Numbered from the stretch's first letter, positions 52,774 to 62,893 are shown. The stretch: 64,000 nt of DNA from Spirochaetota bacterium (GCA_003246895.1 QKCL01000066.1:1-64000), one strand, 5' to 3'. Numbers and translations: made by a program. The notes: generated by a model from the sequence alone, not told the origin.

Positions 52774-55176
52774 ATGGCTGGTGTGAGGTATAACCTGATT
52801 TCACTCACAAACGAAAAAGTATACAAAATAACTGTGTCCATAGCTTTCGGACTCATGGGCTTCTTCACAAATTTTCATACAATAATATTCCCCTTCGGAG
52901 AATACACAATTGCCATACTCTTCGGGCTCCTGTTTCCTCTTCTGGTTTCTCTCAGCTGGGGATGGAAATACGGCCTCCTTTCCGCTCTGGCAGGCGGTAC
53001 ACAGACCATGTGGTGGCTCTGGGGTCCCTCAAACGGTTATGCAGTATTTTTTGTGGTACCCCCGTTTACGCTGTGGATTGCCTGGCACGGATATATTGCA
53101 GAGAAAAGAAGAGCGGCAGGCCGCAGGTGGCGGCTTAATATCTACCTGGTTGAGATTCCATTCAGGCTGCTCAATACCGTCAATTTACTCACAATAACAA
53201 GACTGGCAATACAGCATAATCCTCCGGACTGGCCATGGGCTTCCGGCGCTCCCGGTTTTGTACCTCTGAAGGTTTCATTGTTTGTGGCAATGAAACAGGT
53301 CATTGTAGCCTATCTCCTGCTTCTGGCTGCCGATGTGCTTATGAACCTGCCTGCAGTAAGAAAATTCTTCAGGATTGACCCACTATCAGACAGGGAACAT
53401 ACAGGCCCTGTAATAAGCATTGCCCTGCTCATCGGCGCCTTTTACTGGTTTCTCGACAGCATTCTCTACACATTTCTGGGAAAAGGCGACCTGACATTCA
53501 TTGACTATCTGGCACGTGATATACCGCGGACAAACCTCTCCACCAGAATAATATTCATTATATGCTGCCTCATAGCAGGATTCATCACTTCCAAACTGCT
53601 GAACCTCCAGAGAAAAAATGAACTGACCCTGCAGAAAGTCCGGAAGGAATCAACAGACAGGGAAGCGCTGCTCTCTTCACTGATCAGGGCCATCCCCGAT
53701 CTGGTATGGCTTAAGGATAAAGACGGTGTATACCTTGCCTGCAACACCCGCTTTGAAGATTTCTTCGGAGCAAAGGAAGGAGAGATCGTGGGAAAAACCG
53801 ATTATGATTTTGTATCAAGGGAACTTGCCGACTTCTTCAGAATGCATGACCGAAATGCAATGATGAGTTCAATTGCCTGCAGAAATGAGGAGGAGATATC
53901 CTTCGCAAGCGACGGCCACCGTGAACTTCTTGAAACGACTAAAACTCCCATGTACAGCAACGGTGAACTGATCGGCATACTGGGTATCGGACATAACATC
54001 ACGGAACGGAAAATGCTTCAGGAACAGCTTGCACAGTCCCAGAGACTGGAATCTGTGGGCCGTCTGGCCGGCGGTGTTGCCCATGACTTTAACAACATGC
54101 TCAGCATTATTCTCGGCAATTCAGAGATTATTCTTCACGGAATACCCGGGGACTTTAAGTTCAGGGACCGCCTGGTTGAGATACGTGATGCCGCGGACCG
54201 TTCAGGCGTGCTGACCAGGCAGCTTCTTGCCTTTGCCCGGAAGCAGAACATATCACCCCGGAAAATGAACCTTAACGACACTATCGATGGAATTCTCAAA
54301 ATGCTCCGACGCCTCATAGGAGAAGATATCGAGTTGATCTGGAAACCTGGCAGAAAACTCTGGTCCATAAACATGGACCCGGGGCAGATCGATCAGATCA
54401 TGGCAAACATGTGCGTAAATGCCCGTGATTCAATGAACGATGTCGGGACAATCACGATTGAAACAAGGAACATTACCATTGACGAAGACTACTGTGCTGA
54501 ACACAGCTACGTAAAGCCACAGGACTATGTCATGATGGCGATAAGTGATACCGGATGCGGCATGACCCGAGAGACCCTTGAACATATCTTTGAACCCTTT
54601 TACACTACCAAGGATTCCGGCAAGGGAACAGGCCTGGGCCTTGCCACTGTATACGGCATAATGAAACAGAATCAGGGATTCGTAAATGTATACAGCGAAC
54701 CGGGGAAAGGCAGTGTTTTCAAACTGTACTTCCCGAAGTCTGCAGCCCATGAAGGCACTGAAGCACCGACAGAGGAGGAACAGTATACCCCTTCAGGCAA
54801 TGAGACCATAGTGCTTGTGGAAGATGAATCCGTAATCCTGAGAATCACAAAAATAAAACTTGAGCAGCTGGGATACACCGTACATGCCTTTTCAAACCCG
54901 GTTGAAGCAGTCTCCGCATGCGGTGAAATCAGCCGCATAGACCTTCTCATTACAGATGTTATAATGCCTGAGATGAACGGAAGGGATCTGGCCATTAAAA
55001 TTACATCTCTACATCCGGAAGTAAAAACACTCTTCATGTCAGGCTATACAGCCGATGTTATCGCCCATAGAGGAATTCTCGACAGGGGGCTCAACTTCAT
55101 CGGCAAGCCCTTTACACTCAAAGATTTTTCAGTGAAAATCCGTGATATTCTGGAATCTGAAACCGGAAATAGCTGA
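52774..55176 (+). CDS. Hybrid sensor histidine kinase (MASE-like membrane sensor, PAS, HisKA, HATPase, REC)
   Basis: 800 residues. About seven to eight membrane helices fill ~20-275. A PAS domain lies at ~300-415 (RAIPDLVWLKDKDGVYLACN). The dimerisation/phosphoacceptor box is VAHDFNNML (His437). HATPase motifs follow: N box IMANMCVNARDSM, G1 ISDTGCGM and G2 GKGTGLGLATVYGI. A C-terminal receiver starts at ~677 (IVLVEDES) with Asp728 in ITDVIMPEMNG. It is a complete hybrid kinase; ligand unknown. No clear Shine-Dalgarno before the ATG. The palindrome lies upstream. Confidence 0.9.
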   Translation: MAGVRYNLISLTNEKVYKITVSIAFGLMGFFTNFHTIIFPFGEYTIAILFGLLFPLLVSLSWGWKYGLLSALAGGTQTMWWLWGPSNGYAVFFVVPPFTLWIAWHGYIAEKRRAAGRRWRLNIYLVEIPFRLLNTVNLLTITRLAIQHNPPDWPWASGAPGFVPLKVSLFVAMKQVIVAYLLLLAADVLMNLPAVRKFFRIDPLSDREHTGPVISIALLIGAFYWFLDSILYTFLGKGDLTFIDYLARDIPRTNLSTRIIFIICCLIAGFITSKLLNLQRKNELTLQKVRKESTDREALLSSLIRAIPDLVWLKDKDGVYLACNTRFEDFFGAKEGEIVGKTDYDFVSRELADFFRMHDRNAMMSSIACRNEEEISFASDGHRELLETTKTPMYSNGELIGILGIGHNITERKMLQEQLAQSQRLESVGRLAGGVAHDFNNMLSIILGNSEIILHGIPGDFKFRDRLVEIRDAADRSGVLTRQLLAFARKQNISPRKMNLNDTIDGILKMLRRLIGEDIELIWKPGRKLWSINMDPGQIDQIMANMCVNARDSMNDVGTITIETRNITIDEDYCAEHSYVKPQDYVMMAISDTGCGMTRETLEHIFEPFYTTKDSGKGTGLGLATVYGIMKQNQGFVNVYSEPGKGSVFKLYFPKSAAHEGTEAPTEEEQYTPSGNETIVLVEDESVILRITKIKLEQLGYTVHAFSNPVEAVSACGEISRIDLLITDVIMPEMNGRDLAIKITSLHPEVKTLFMSGYTADVIAHRGILDRGLNFIGKPFTLKDFSVKIRDILESETGNS

Positions 55177-55203
55177 GTATAACACATGCATCAGAATTAG
55201 GGC

Positions 55204-55288
55204 GGTTCCCCCTGCGTTTCACGGAGATCCACCTCTCCTGAAGGCAGGAAATTCCAATCTCTAAAACGATTCTGAACGCAGGGAAACC
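55204..55288. repeat. Inverted-repeat element between converging genes
   Basis: GGTTCCCCCTGCGTTTC (55204-55220) and GAACGCAGGGAAACC (55274-55288) are near-complementary, and a small inner stem TCCTG-AAGG-CAGGA lies at 55236-55249. It fills the intergenic gap after the hybrid kinase. Possible terminator or REP-like element. Confidence 0.45.
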
Positions 55289-55310
55289 GAAGGTTTAATC
55301 ACCCCATCTG

Positions 55311-56336
55311 TCACTTATAAATAATTCCGCTGTTAACAGAAGCCATATCCCTGCACCCGGTGAGTACCATGGCCTGTGCAAGCTGGCCCTTCAGGGTATC
55401 TATGTATGCCTCAACCCCCTCCTGCAGTCCGCCAACTGCCGCAACAGAGAAGGGCCTGCCGATCATCACAGCATCAGCGCCCAGTGCTGTCATTTTGAGC
55501 ACATCAACTCCGTCCCTTACTCCGCCATCAACGATAATGCACACTTTACCTTTCACTGCATCTGCTATGGAAGGCAGCACCTCTGCAGTTCCCGGAGTAT
55601 AATCAAGCACACGGCCGCCGTGGTTTGAAACAACTATGCCGTCAGCGCCTGCTTCGGCAGCCTCATATGCTTCATCTGCTGTCATTACACCCTTGAGAAT
55701 GAACTTCCCTCCATTTGAATGGACCATGTCTATAATCTTCCTGATCTGGTCAGGGGTCTTGGGTGCCACAGGCCGTCCCATCTTGCGAAGCGTAATGAGC
55801 CCGGCTGCGTCAATATCCATTCCGTAGACTGAAGCGCCTGTTTCAAATGCCATGGCAAACTTCTCGTTTATCTCGTCGCTCTCCCATGGTTTTATAAAGG
55901 GTATACCATGGCCCTTTACCTTTTTAATTCCACCCACTGCCGCATCTATTATAAACGGAGGCACTCCGTCACCTGTTGCGCCTATGATGCCCCGTGAAAG
56001 GCAACCCCCAAGAACAGCATCAACATACGCCTCCTCACTGACACCTCCACCCATGTTGAAAGAAACACCGCCTATGGGTGCGGCTATTACAGGAATATCC
56101 AGTCTCATTCCAAGTACAGTCACCGATGTGTCGGGCTGTGATGCATCATGTATCAGGCGCATATTAAGCCTGACGTCTCTCAGGGCCTCCACATTGCTGC
56201 GGAAAGATGAAGCTGTTCCCAGGCCTCCCATACCGGGAACCTCTCCTGCACATGCGCGTCCGTCACATATGGGGCATACACGGCAGAATCCCTTCATCAG
56301 TTCTCTTGCATTTGTTCTGACATCTTTCAGTTCCAT
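55311..56336 (-). CDS. FMN-dependent alpha-hydroxy-acid oxidase/dehydrogenase-like
   Basis: About 341 residues from the ATG at 56336 (GGAG six bases upstream; an earlier ATG at 56348 lacks a Shine-Dalgarno). A CRVCPICDGRAC cysteine cluster opens the protein, then the FMN barrel: PVIAAPIGG, KFILKGVMTADEA, SNHGGRVLDYTPGT (His-Gly-Gly-Arg active site) and IIVDGGVRDGVDVLK. The fold is that of lactate/glycolate oxidases. The N-terminal Cys set is not in the classic enzyme and may bind an Fe-S cluster or zinc. Substrate unknown. Confidence 0.8.
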   Translation of the reverse strand: MELKDVRTNARELMKGFCRVCPICDGRACAGEVPGMGGLGTASSFRSNVEALRDVRLNMRLIHDASQPDTSVTVLGMRLDIPVIAAPIGGVSFNMGGGVSEEAYVDAVLGGCLSRGIIGATGDGVPPFIIDAAVGGIKKVKGHGIPFIKPWESDEINEKFAMAFETGASVYGMDIDAAGLITLRKMGRPVAPKTPDQIRKIIDMVHSNGGKFILKGVMTADEAYEAAEAGADGIVVSNHGGRVLDYTPGTAEVLPSIADAVKGKVCIIVDGGVRDGVDVLKMTALGADAVMIGRPFSVAAVGGLQEGVEAYIDTLKGQLAQAMVLTGCRDMASVNSGIIYK

Positions 56337-56524
56337 AAGTGTCTCCATGGGTTATTTTATTGTTTAATATATTACTGGTTTATCACGGAGAGGCTCATCA
56401 ACCTTTTTTCCGGATAATATACTGGGCCACCTTTTACTATTCATTGCAATAACTATATTGTCCGGTTCCAGTCTTTTTCAAATAAAAACTGGACATAAAG
56501 CTTTGGTAACTCTTTTATTGGCAT

Positions 56525-57001
56525 ATGAAGAAACAGCATAAGACAAATGCAGTGCGTATACTGGACAGTCTCAGTATAAGATATACCCTCCACAGCTATG
56601 ATCCTGATGAGAATGACCTTTCAGCCATTCACCTGGCCGAGACATCGGGACTTGACATAGACCGGATATTCAAGACCCTGGTTCTGGCGGGAGATAAAAG
56701 CGGCCCCATTGTGGCAGTAATCCCCGGTGCTGAAAATGTTTCCCTAAAGAAACTGGCAGCATCCAGCGGGAACAAACGTGTTGAAATGATTCACCTCAAG
56801 GAACTGCAGCCTCTTACCGGCTACATCCGCGGAGGATGCTCACCTGTGGGAATGAAAAAGGATTTTCCCACATACATAGATGAAAGCGCCCTGCTCTATG
56901 CAACAATTTACGTCAGCGCCGGGGTGAGGGGGACACAGATGGAACTTGCGCCGCAGGATCTTGTGAATGCAGTTAAAGGCATTATCTGCGACATAGTCTG
57001 A
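56525..57001 (+). CDS. ybaK: Cys-tRNA(Pro) deacylase YbaK/EbsC
   Basis: 158 residues, a complete YbaK domain: SLKKLAASSGNKRV with catalytic-site surroundings, then GYIRGGCSPVGMKKDFPTY. YbaK hydrolyses Cys misloaded onto tRNA-Pro after ProRS. The motif GGCSPVGMKK is typical. A perfect 20-bp hairpin starts 5 bases after the stop. Confidence 0.88.
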   Translation: MKKQHKTNAVRILDSLSIRYTLHSYDPDENDLSAIHLAETSGLDIDRIFKTLVLAGDKSGPIVAVIPGAENVSLKKLAASSGNKRVEMIHLKELQPLTGYIRGGCSPVGMKKDFPTYIDESALLYATIYVSAGVRGTQMELAPQDLVNAVKGIICDIV

Positions 57002-57005
57002 CCGG

Positions 57006-57049
57006 GTACATTTGCAGGGAACAGTCACGACTGTTCCCTGCAAATGTAC
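57006..57049. terminator. Perfect 20-bp hairpin after ybaK
   Basis: Bases 57006-57025 and 57030-57049 form a perfect 20-bp inverted repeat (GTACATTTGCAGGGAACAGT on the left arm) with a 4-base loop CACG. It is much longer than normal terminators, and no T-run directly follows on either strand. It may act as a terminator, an RNase III site or a structured RNA; classified by position. Confidence 0.6.
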
Positions 57050-57150
57050 TCTCCTCCCGAAAACATAAAAATTATAAGAACTTTTTTTAACTCTTTTCAG
57101 TCAACACTGCATAAACATTTATAAAAGGCCGCAGTGTTCATGGAGGTTTT

Positions 57151-58197
57151 ATGAAAAAAATTACTTATAGGTTAACAGCGAAACTCCTCACCGCAGCATG
57201 GCTCATGTTTCTGATCACCGGCCCCCTTTCATCGGAGGAGAAAAAAATTGAGATAGTTGAGAAGGTTTTCTTTACCGGCACACACTTCATTGTCCTTGGA
57301 AGTACCGGAGGAACATGGATTGGCAATAAAACCGGTTCAGGTGCCGCATACATCTCCGGTGATGGAAAAGTTTTCTCAAAACTTCCTTTGAAGGCGGAGA
57401 ATGTGCCATTTAGAACAGGGACTTCCGGAAAGGGCAAAATTCTAGTTGCCGGGGACTCCATCAGGACCGGCAGCACCATTACACATAATTCAGTAATGTT
57501 TCTGTCAGAGGACAACGGCAGAACATGGAAGGAGGTCCCCGGCATTTACGGTAAAAAACTGGTCAATGTTCCCGCCTTCAGTTCAACCTACCTTATTGAA
57601 CATCTTGAGTTCCAGAACGGCTACTTCACTGCCATCACAACAGAAGGCGCCATATATATTTCAAAAAACGGAATTTCATGGAAAAGGTCAGCATCACTCG
57701 GTCATGAGCCTGGCGGAGCCCTTGTCCATGACAACCGCATTATAGTATGGGGTGATGGAAACTCAATTTCCATCGGCAGGGGTAGCAGATGGAAGTCAGT
57801 TGAGATAGGAAACCTGACATCTGTATCCTCTGTTTTCCATGAAAATGGAAAGTACATCGGCTACGGCGACTTTGACTGCTGCTACGGAGAGATTTCTGGA
57901 GCCATAAGGCATTACAGGTTTGAATCAACGGACCTGATATCCTGGAAACTCTACAGGATAGAGTCACTACCGAAGGTTCCCCATCTCATCAGAAATGAGA
58001 ACAGGTCATTCATAGGTATTTCTGGCATGAATATTATGTCCGGCAAGTCCCCGGATTCCCTGGAAATAACCGGAACAGAAAGGGAAAGTTTGATTGATAT
58101 ATGCAGCGGCATGGGAATATATTTGATTGCCGGAAGCCGTGGCCTTCTGCTCCGAAGCACTGACGGAAAAAAATGGACTCAATCAGATATTAAATAA
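57151..58197 (+). CDS. Secreted Asp-box beta-propeller-like protein
   Basis: 348 residues. Signal peptide (LLTAAWLMFLITGPLSS) cleaved near 28. At least three Asp-box/BNR-type repeats: SEDNGRTWK, SKNGISWKR and STDGKKWTQ, spaced as in sialidase-like propellers. There is no catalytic motif of a sialidase visible. Likely an extracellular or periplasmic binding protein. GGAGG lies before the ATG. Confidence 0.72.
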   Translation: MKKITYRLTAKLLTAAWLMFLITGPLSSEEKKIEIVEKVFFTGTHFIVLGSTGGTWIGNKTGSGAAYISGDGKVFSKLPLKAENVPFRTGTSGKGKILVAGDSIRTGSTITHNSVMFLSEDNGRTWKEVPGIYGKKLVNVPAFSSTYLIEHLEFQNGYFTAITTEGAIYISKNGISWKRSASLGHEPGGALVHDNRIIVWGDGNSISIGRGSRWKSVEIGNLTSVSSVFHENGKYIGYGDFDCCYGEISGAIRHYRFESTDLISWKLYRIESLPKVPHLIRNENRSFIGISGMNIMSGKSPDSLEITGTERESLIDICSGMGIYLIAGSRGLLLRSTDGKKWTQSDIK

Positions 58198-58223
58198 AGA
58201 TACTTTTTACTGGAGATTCAGGC

Positions 58224-58337
58224 ATGGAACGAATAATATTCATGTTTATGATATTACTCGTTCCGGCATCAATTTCAGGTTTTGCGGACAATAAACTGCT
58301 TGATGATGCAATAAAGAATAATGGTCTGTTAGGATGA
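58224..58337 (+). pseudogene. Truncated secreted protein start, ankyrin-like
   Basis: 37 codons: a signal peptide (MERIIFMFMILLVPASISGF) then ADNKLLDDAIKNNGLLG and a stop. DAIKNN..LLG resembles the start of an ankyrin repeat protein, which should continue with VKxLLKKGADxN. The frame ends early, so this is a broken gene, or a genuinely tiny protein. GGAG is near the ATG. Confidence 0.5.
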
Positions 58338-58365
58338 AAATAGTTATAGCACCGAAATGAAATTT

Positions 58366-58779
58366 TTATGCAACAGAGGATCTGGCTTTCAGGTATTCAC
58401 GGTAAAAGTCCCTGTCTGTATGCATCAGGTGCCCCACAACCCAGCTGTTCAGAAAATAGAACAGTTCCTCGTATGGGCTGAAAATTACAGATTCAGTTGT
58501 CTTTGAAAAGTCAACCATTCGTTCATGGAAGGCCGAATGTTCACTGCGGTGAAGGTCTGCTTTGCCGTAGTCAATCTCTCTCATCATTAACTCTTCTATT
58601 GAGAAATGCTCATGGGAATAGTCGATGAGAAACTGAATGAGAAGGTCGATTCCGGATTTCTCCTTATTCAGCATGATTGACGTATAGAGTGTATTTATTG
58701 AATCGACAAGTTCCCTGTGCTGCCTGTCTATGAGTTCAATACCCATTTCATATTTTCCAGACCATTCAATGAAAATCAT
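58366..58779 (-). CDS. Bacteriohemerythrin
   Basis: 137 residues. Diiron ligands follow the hemerythrin pattern: His21 in DRQHREL, His58 and Glu62 in YSHEHFSIEE, His77 and His81 in HRSEHSAFH and the final HLMHTD pair. The protein is a four-helix bundle that reversibly binds O2. In an anaerobe it may sense or scavenge oxygen. Common in microaerophiles and spirochaetes, sometimes in chemotaxis proteins, but free here. Confidence 0.92.
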   Translation of the reverse strand: MIFIEWSGKYEMGIELIDRQHRELVDSINTLYTSIMLNKEKSGIDLLIQFLIDYSHEHFSIEELMMREIDYGKADLHRSEHSAFHERMVDFSKTTESVIFSPYEELFYFLNSWVVGHLMHTDRDFYREYLKARSSVA

Positions 58780-59023
58780 AAATCCAATCCTATAACAAGA
58801 ATTTCACAAACTCCCGGACACTAAAATTATGGGCCATGTGCGTCAAGCAAAAATACAAAAATTTATAATCATCCTTAGTAAAACAGCACAGCATAAACCG
58901 GTATATGTTTATCCTTCCGGCAAATTTACCATGAAACGGCCGGGCCTGCGCTGAAGTATAGACTCACAGAAATATCCCGGCATGAATCAATCTCTCCTTC
59001 ATCAATCAAAAAAGAATAAACAC

Positions 59024-61156
59024 CTATGACTGTACCTGCTTCATTGACAGAGAAATCCTTTTCCGCTGAACATCCACTTCCAGAACCTTTACCATAACTG
59101 ACTGCCCCACTGACACAACAGAATTCGGATCCTTAACAAACTTGTCAGCCATTTCACTGACATGAACAAGGCCGTCCTGATGCACCCCGACATCAACAAA
59201 GGCACCGAATGCTGTTACATTTGTCACAACTCCCGGAAGGACCATGCCCTCTTCAAGATCCGATATTTCATTTATACTGTCGCTGAACCTGACGTACTCA
59301 AAACTGTCTCTGGGGTCGCGCCCGGGTTTTTCGAGTTCGGAAAGTATGTCTATGACAGTGGGAAGTCCTGTTTTTTCTGTAACATATAGCTTTGGATTAA
59401 TCTTTCCGACAAGTTCCCTGTTGCCGATGAGATCCCCCACGGAAACACCAAGGTCTTCAGCCATGGATTTTACAGCACCATAGCTCTCCGGATGCACTGC
59501 GCTGCTGTCCAGAGGATTGTCCCCTTCCCTTATACGGAGAAATCCCGCACTCTGTTCAAAGGCTTTTTTACCCATACCGGTTATTTTTTTAAGTTCGCTT
59601 CTGCCTGTAATTTTACCTGCTGCAGTTCTGTATGCCACAATCTCCAGTGCAAGTTTTTCAGAAAGGCCGGATACATATTTCAGAAGTTCAGGGCTTGCGG
59701 TGTTGAGGTCGACTCCCACGGAATTTACACAGGATATAACAACATCGTCAAGGGCGGATTTAAGTTTCTTCTGGTCCACATCGTGCTGATACTGGCCTAC
59801 TCCTATTGACTTTGCATCAATCTTGACAAGTTCCGAAAGAGGGTCCATGAGTCTCCTGCCGATGGACACCGCTCCCCGTACAGTAATGTCATGGTTCGGA
59901 AACTCTCTCCTGGCAACCTCAGATGCGGAATAAATTGAAGCGCCGCTTTCATTTACCATTGTCACAACAATACCCGAGTCAACTATGGAGCTGCAGAAGG
60001 AGAGGGCCTCTTTGCCGCCGGTGCCGTTGCCCACCGCAACTGCACTGACTCCATGTTTTTTACAGAGGGAGAGAATAATCTTCTCAGCCTCGCCGGTTTT
60101 TTTATGCGGTTCAAGTGGATATACTGTTGCATGTTCAAGGAGGTCACCAGAAGGAGACAGAACCGCTATCTTACAGCCTGTTCGCAGCCCCGGATCAACG
60201 GCCAAAATGGCCTTCTCTCCAAGCGGAGGAGCAAGGAGGAGCTCTCTAAGATTCCGCGCAAATATCCTGATGGCCTCATCATGTGCTTTCTCCAGGAGCC
60301 TGTTTCTTATCTCAGTCTCCATGGAACTTTTTAAAAGCCTTCTGTAGGAATCCCACACAGCCCTCTTCACATATTCAGTTCCATGTCCCTTTTTCTTTAC
60401 ATATATTTTTTCAATAATATCAATACAGCTTTCATCATCCGGGGCGATTTCAATTTTAAGGAGACCTTCATTTGCACCCCTGAGCATTGCAAGTACCCTG
60501 TGGGATGGAGCATTTACTGCCTTTTCAGACCAGTTGAAATAATCCCTGAACTTAGCTGCTTCAGACTCCTTTTTCTTCACAAGCGTTGAAGTAACATCCG
60601 CCCCACTTGCAAATTTCTCCCTGACCCTTTCCCTTACTACAGGATCCTCATTTATTATCTCGGCAATTATATCACATGCACCGGAAATTGCATCTTCTGC
60701 GCTATTTACTCCCAGTTCCCCACTTATAAATTCTGAAGCTTTCTTCTCTATTTCTACGCTGTTCTGGGAAAGAATTATTTTCGACAGCGGCTCAAGTCCC
60801 ATTTCCCTTGCACGGGCTGCGCGGGTTTTTCTTTTGGGCTTATATGGAAGATAGAGGTCTTCTATTTCATCAAGGGTTGCCGCAGACTTTACCTTTGCCT
60901 CAAGGTCTCTGTCCAGTACCTCAAGTTCAGCGAGTTTTTTCAGGACATAGTCCCTTCTCTTCTCCCTTTCCTGGAATATCTCAATTTCATTTCTTATTGC
61001 AAGAATGGCAACCTCATCAAGTGATCCGGTTGCTTCTTTTCTATATCTGGCAATGAAAGGTACTGTTGCCCCGTCACTTAGAAGCCTGTGCACAGCCTCT
61101 ATCTGCTGAGGCGAAACTGCGAGTAATACTGAAAGCTGCCTGTAATCTACGGTCAT
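59024..61156 (-). CDS. tex: Transcription accessory protein Tex
   Basis: About 710 residues from the ATG at 61156 (GGAG at -6; a TTG at 61171 is unlikely). Order: N-terminal helical region; YqgF/RuvC-like fold (ILAVDPGLRTGCKIAVL); HhH regions (LNTASPELLKYVSGL); and a C-terminal S1 domain (GVVTNVTAFGAFVDVGVHQDG). Tex binds nucleic acid and affects transcription and stress tolerance. All domains are intact. Monocistronic. Confidence 0.93.
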   Translation of the reverse strand: MTVDYRQLSVLLAVSPQQIEAVHRLLSDGATVPFIARYRKEATGSLDEVAILAIRNEIEIFQEREKRRDYVLKKLAELEVLDRDLEAKVKSAATLDEIEDLYLPYKPKRKTRAARAREMGLEPLSKIILSQNSVEIEKKASEFISGELGVNSAEDAISGACDIIAEIINEDPVVRERVREKFASGADVTSTLVKKKESEAAKFRDYFNWSEKAVNAPSHRVLAMLRGANEGLLKIEIAPDDESCIDIIEKIYVKKKGHGTEYVKRAVWDSYRRLLKSSMETEIRNRLLEKAHDEAIRIFARNLRELLLAPPLGEKAILAVDPGLRTGCKIAVLSPSGDLLEHATVYPLEPHKKTGEAEKIILSLCKKHGVSAVAVGNGTGGKEALSFCSSIVDSGIVVTMVNESGASIYSASEVARREFPNHDITVRGAVSIGRRLMDPLSELVKIDAKSIGVGQYQHDVDQKKLKSALDDVVISCVNSVGVDLNTASPELLKYVSGLSEKLALEIVAYRTAAGKITGRSELKKITGMGKKAFEQSAGFLRIREGDNPLDSSAVHPESYGAVKSMAEDLGVSVGDLIGNRELVGKINPKLYVTEKTGLPTVIDILSELEKPGRDPRDSFEYVRFSDSINEISDLEEGMVLPGVVTNVTAFGAFVDVGVHQDGLVHVSEMADKFVKDPNSVVSVGQSVMVKVLEVDVQRKRISLSMKQVQS

Positions 61157-61386
61157 ATACTGCTCCTTCAAAAAAGCGACATAATAAAGAGTTGTTTGAT
61201 TTCTGAAAAGAATTTTTTACGATGAAAACCATTTATTAAAGGATTAGCAGTTATTAACAACATAAAAATTTCCCTGTCTGAAAAGTGTACCTTCAAACAA
61301 CGCTTTTATACAGGAAACAATTGTATATTTCTAAATTTTACCTGACCTCCGCATTCCGACATTACAATCAGAATTTTAAATTATTT

Positions 61387-62625
61387 TTATGAGGAGATGA
61401 CAACCATGTTCCTTCCGTTATTTTTTGCAATATACAGCATTTTGTCTGTTTCCCTAAATATCTCCTCTAAGATGACAGTACTGCCAGATTCAATGGCTAC
61501 TCCCCCGATACTTGCAGTAACAGCTATTGTGCAGTTTTCAACATGAAAATCACAGGTAGAAATTGACTCCCTGAGCCGCTCTCCGGCCCGCCTGCCCTGT
61601 TCAGCATCTGTAGCAGGAAGGAATAAAACAAACTCCTCTCCTCCCCATCTGGCAGCAATATCAATACTGCGGATTTCCATATTGATGATATCAGCTGTTT
61701 TTTTCAAAACCATATCACCTGCCAGATGGCCATATCTGTCATTGATATTCTTGAAATGATCTATATCCAGAAGCATAAGAAAGGCGCCATGTTTATTTCG
61801 TTTAATCATACCCATTTCCCGAATCATCTCCTTCTCAAAAAACCTGCGGTTGGGCAGTTCCGTAAGTGTATCGTGTGTGGCAAGATGGTTTAATTTATGA
61901 TTTGCTTCGCTTAGCATTATGTTTTTTAGACGATGAAGATAAAAATTCCTGTAAAGTACTGTAGATAAAAAAACACACATTATATATACAACAGAGCAGT
62001 TTATTATGGAATAGACTTTTGATTCAATTGTTATAGGTAAAAATACCTGACATATTACAAATAACGCCATGGGAATACCAAATATAACCATATTCCATGG
62101 AAACCTCGCCAGCAATATCACGCTGGTAATGATGAAACCATAGATAAATACTACCATTTTTCCGGTTACAGTAAGATCAACCAGTGTTGTCAGGACAAGC
62201 AGAATAATTACGACAAAAACATACAATCCCGGCAGGGGCCTCTCAAATACTGAAACACCGGATCTTTTTCTGTTCTTTGTGAAAAGAAAATACAAAATGA
62301 AAAGAACAGATGCAGTTAGCATTCCAGCATGCAGAAACAGATATGCCCTCTTCAGAGCATTTCCGTAATTATCAGATCGGCCCATATAACGGATATCGAA
62401 GAGAACAATAATCAGAAGCTCAAGAGCTGCAATGATCAAACTCAGTGTAAAGACTCTGGAATAATTTGTCCTGCAGATGGAACGAAGTATTCTCTCATTC
62501 TGTTCAGCTGTATGCCCCAACCTGCCGCTGGAGGGAAGTGAAAAAATCATTTTGAACCACTTTCCTGGGCCCTTTGCTTCGTCCGGAGGAGACTCACCTG
62601 TCATGATATCATTTTTCTCTGTCAT
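61387..62625 (-). CDS. Membrane diguanylate cyclase (GGDEF)
   Basis: 412 residues. About six membrane helices occupy ~50-230. The GGDEF domain follows with NRRFFEKEM, DIDHFKNINDRYGHLAGD and the active site RWGGEEFVLFLP. An RSID sequence five residues before the active site is the RxxD inhibitory site, so feedback by c-di-GMP is likely. It makes c-di-GMP from GTP. No EAL domain. Confidence 0.92.
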   Translation of the reverse strand: MTEKNDIMTGESPPDEAKGPGKWFKMIFSLPSSGRLGHTAEQNERILRSICRTNYSRVFTLSLIIAALELLIIVLFDIRYMGRSDNYGNALKRAYLFLHAGMLTASVLFILYFLFTKNRKRSGVSVFERPLPGLYVFVVIILLVLTTLVDLTVTGKMVVFIYGFIITSVILLARFPWNMVIFGIPMALFVICQVFLPITIESKVYSIINCSVVYIMCVFLSTVLYRNFYLHRLKNIMLSEANHKLNHLATHDTLTELPNRRFFEKEMIREMGMIKRNKHGAFLMLLDIDHFKNINDRYGHLAGDMVLKKTADIINMEIRSIDIAARWGGEEFVLFLPATDAEQGRRAGERLRESISTCDFHVENCTIAVTASIGGVAIESGSTVILEEIFRETDKMLYIAKNNGRNMVVISS

Positions 62626-62893
62626 ATTTGAATCCGTTCAGGCAGCATGCGCAGACAAATATCTAATTACCTGCAGCACTACCATATTCGTCTTTTTATA
62701 CACATAACACAACAGATTGTAACAATTATTGTCATGGAGTCAAACAAAATCCTGATACGTTTTGGAAAACTCCATTCATGACCGGGGACTTCATGAACAT
62801 AATTTCTGTATATCCGGAGAAACAGCTACTAAAGTGCAGTTTTATACAGGGACGGGAGACGAATAATACTCCCTCAACCTCCCGTATTATCGC

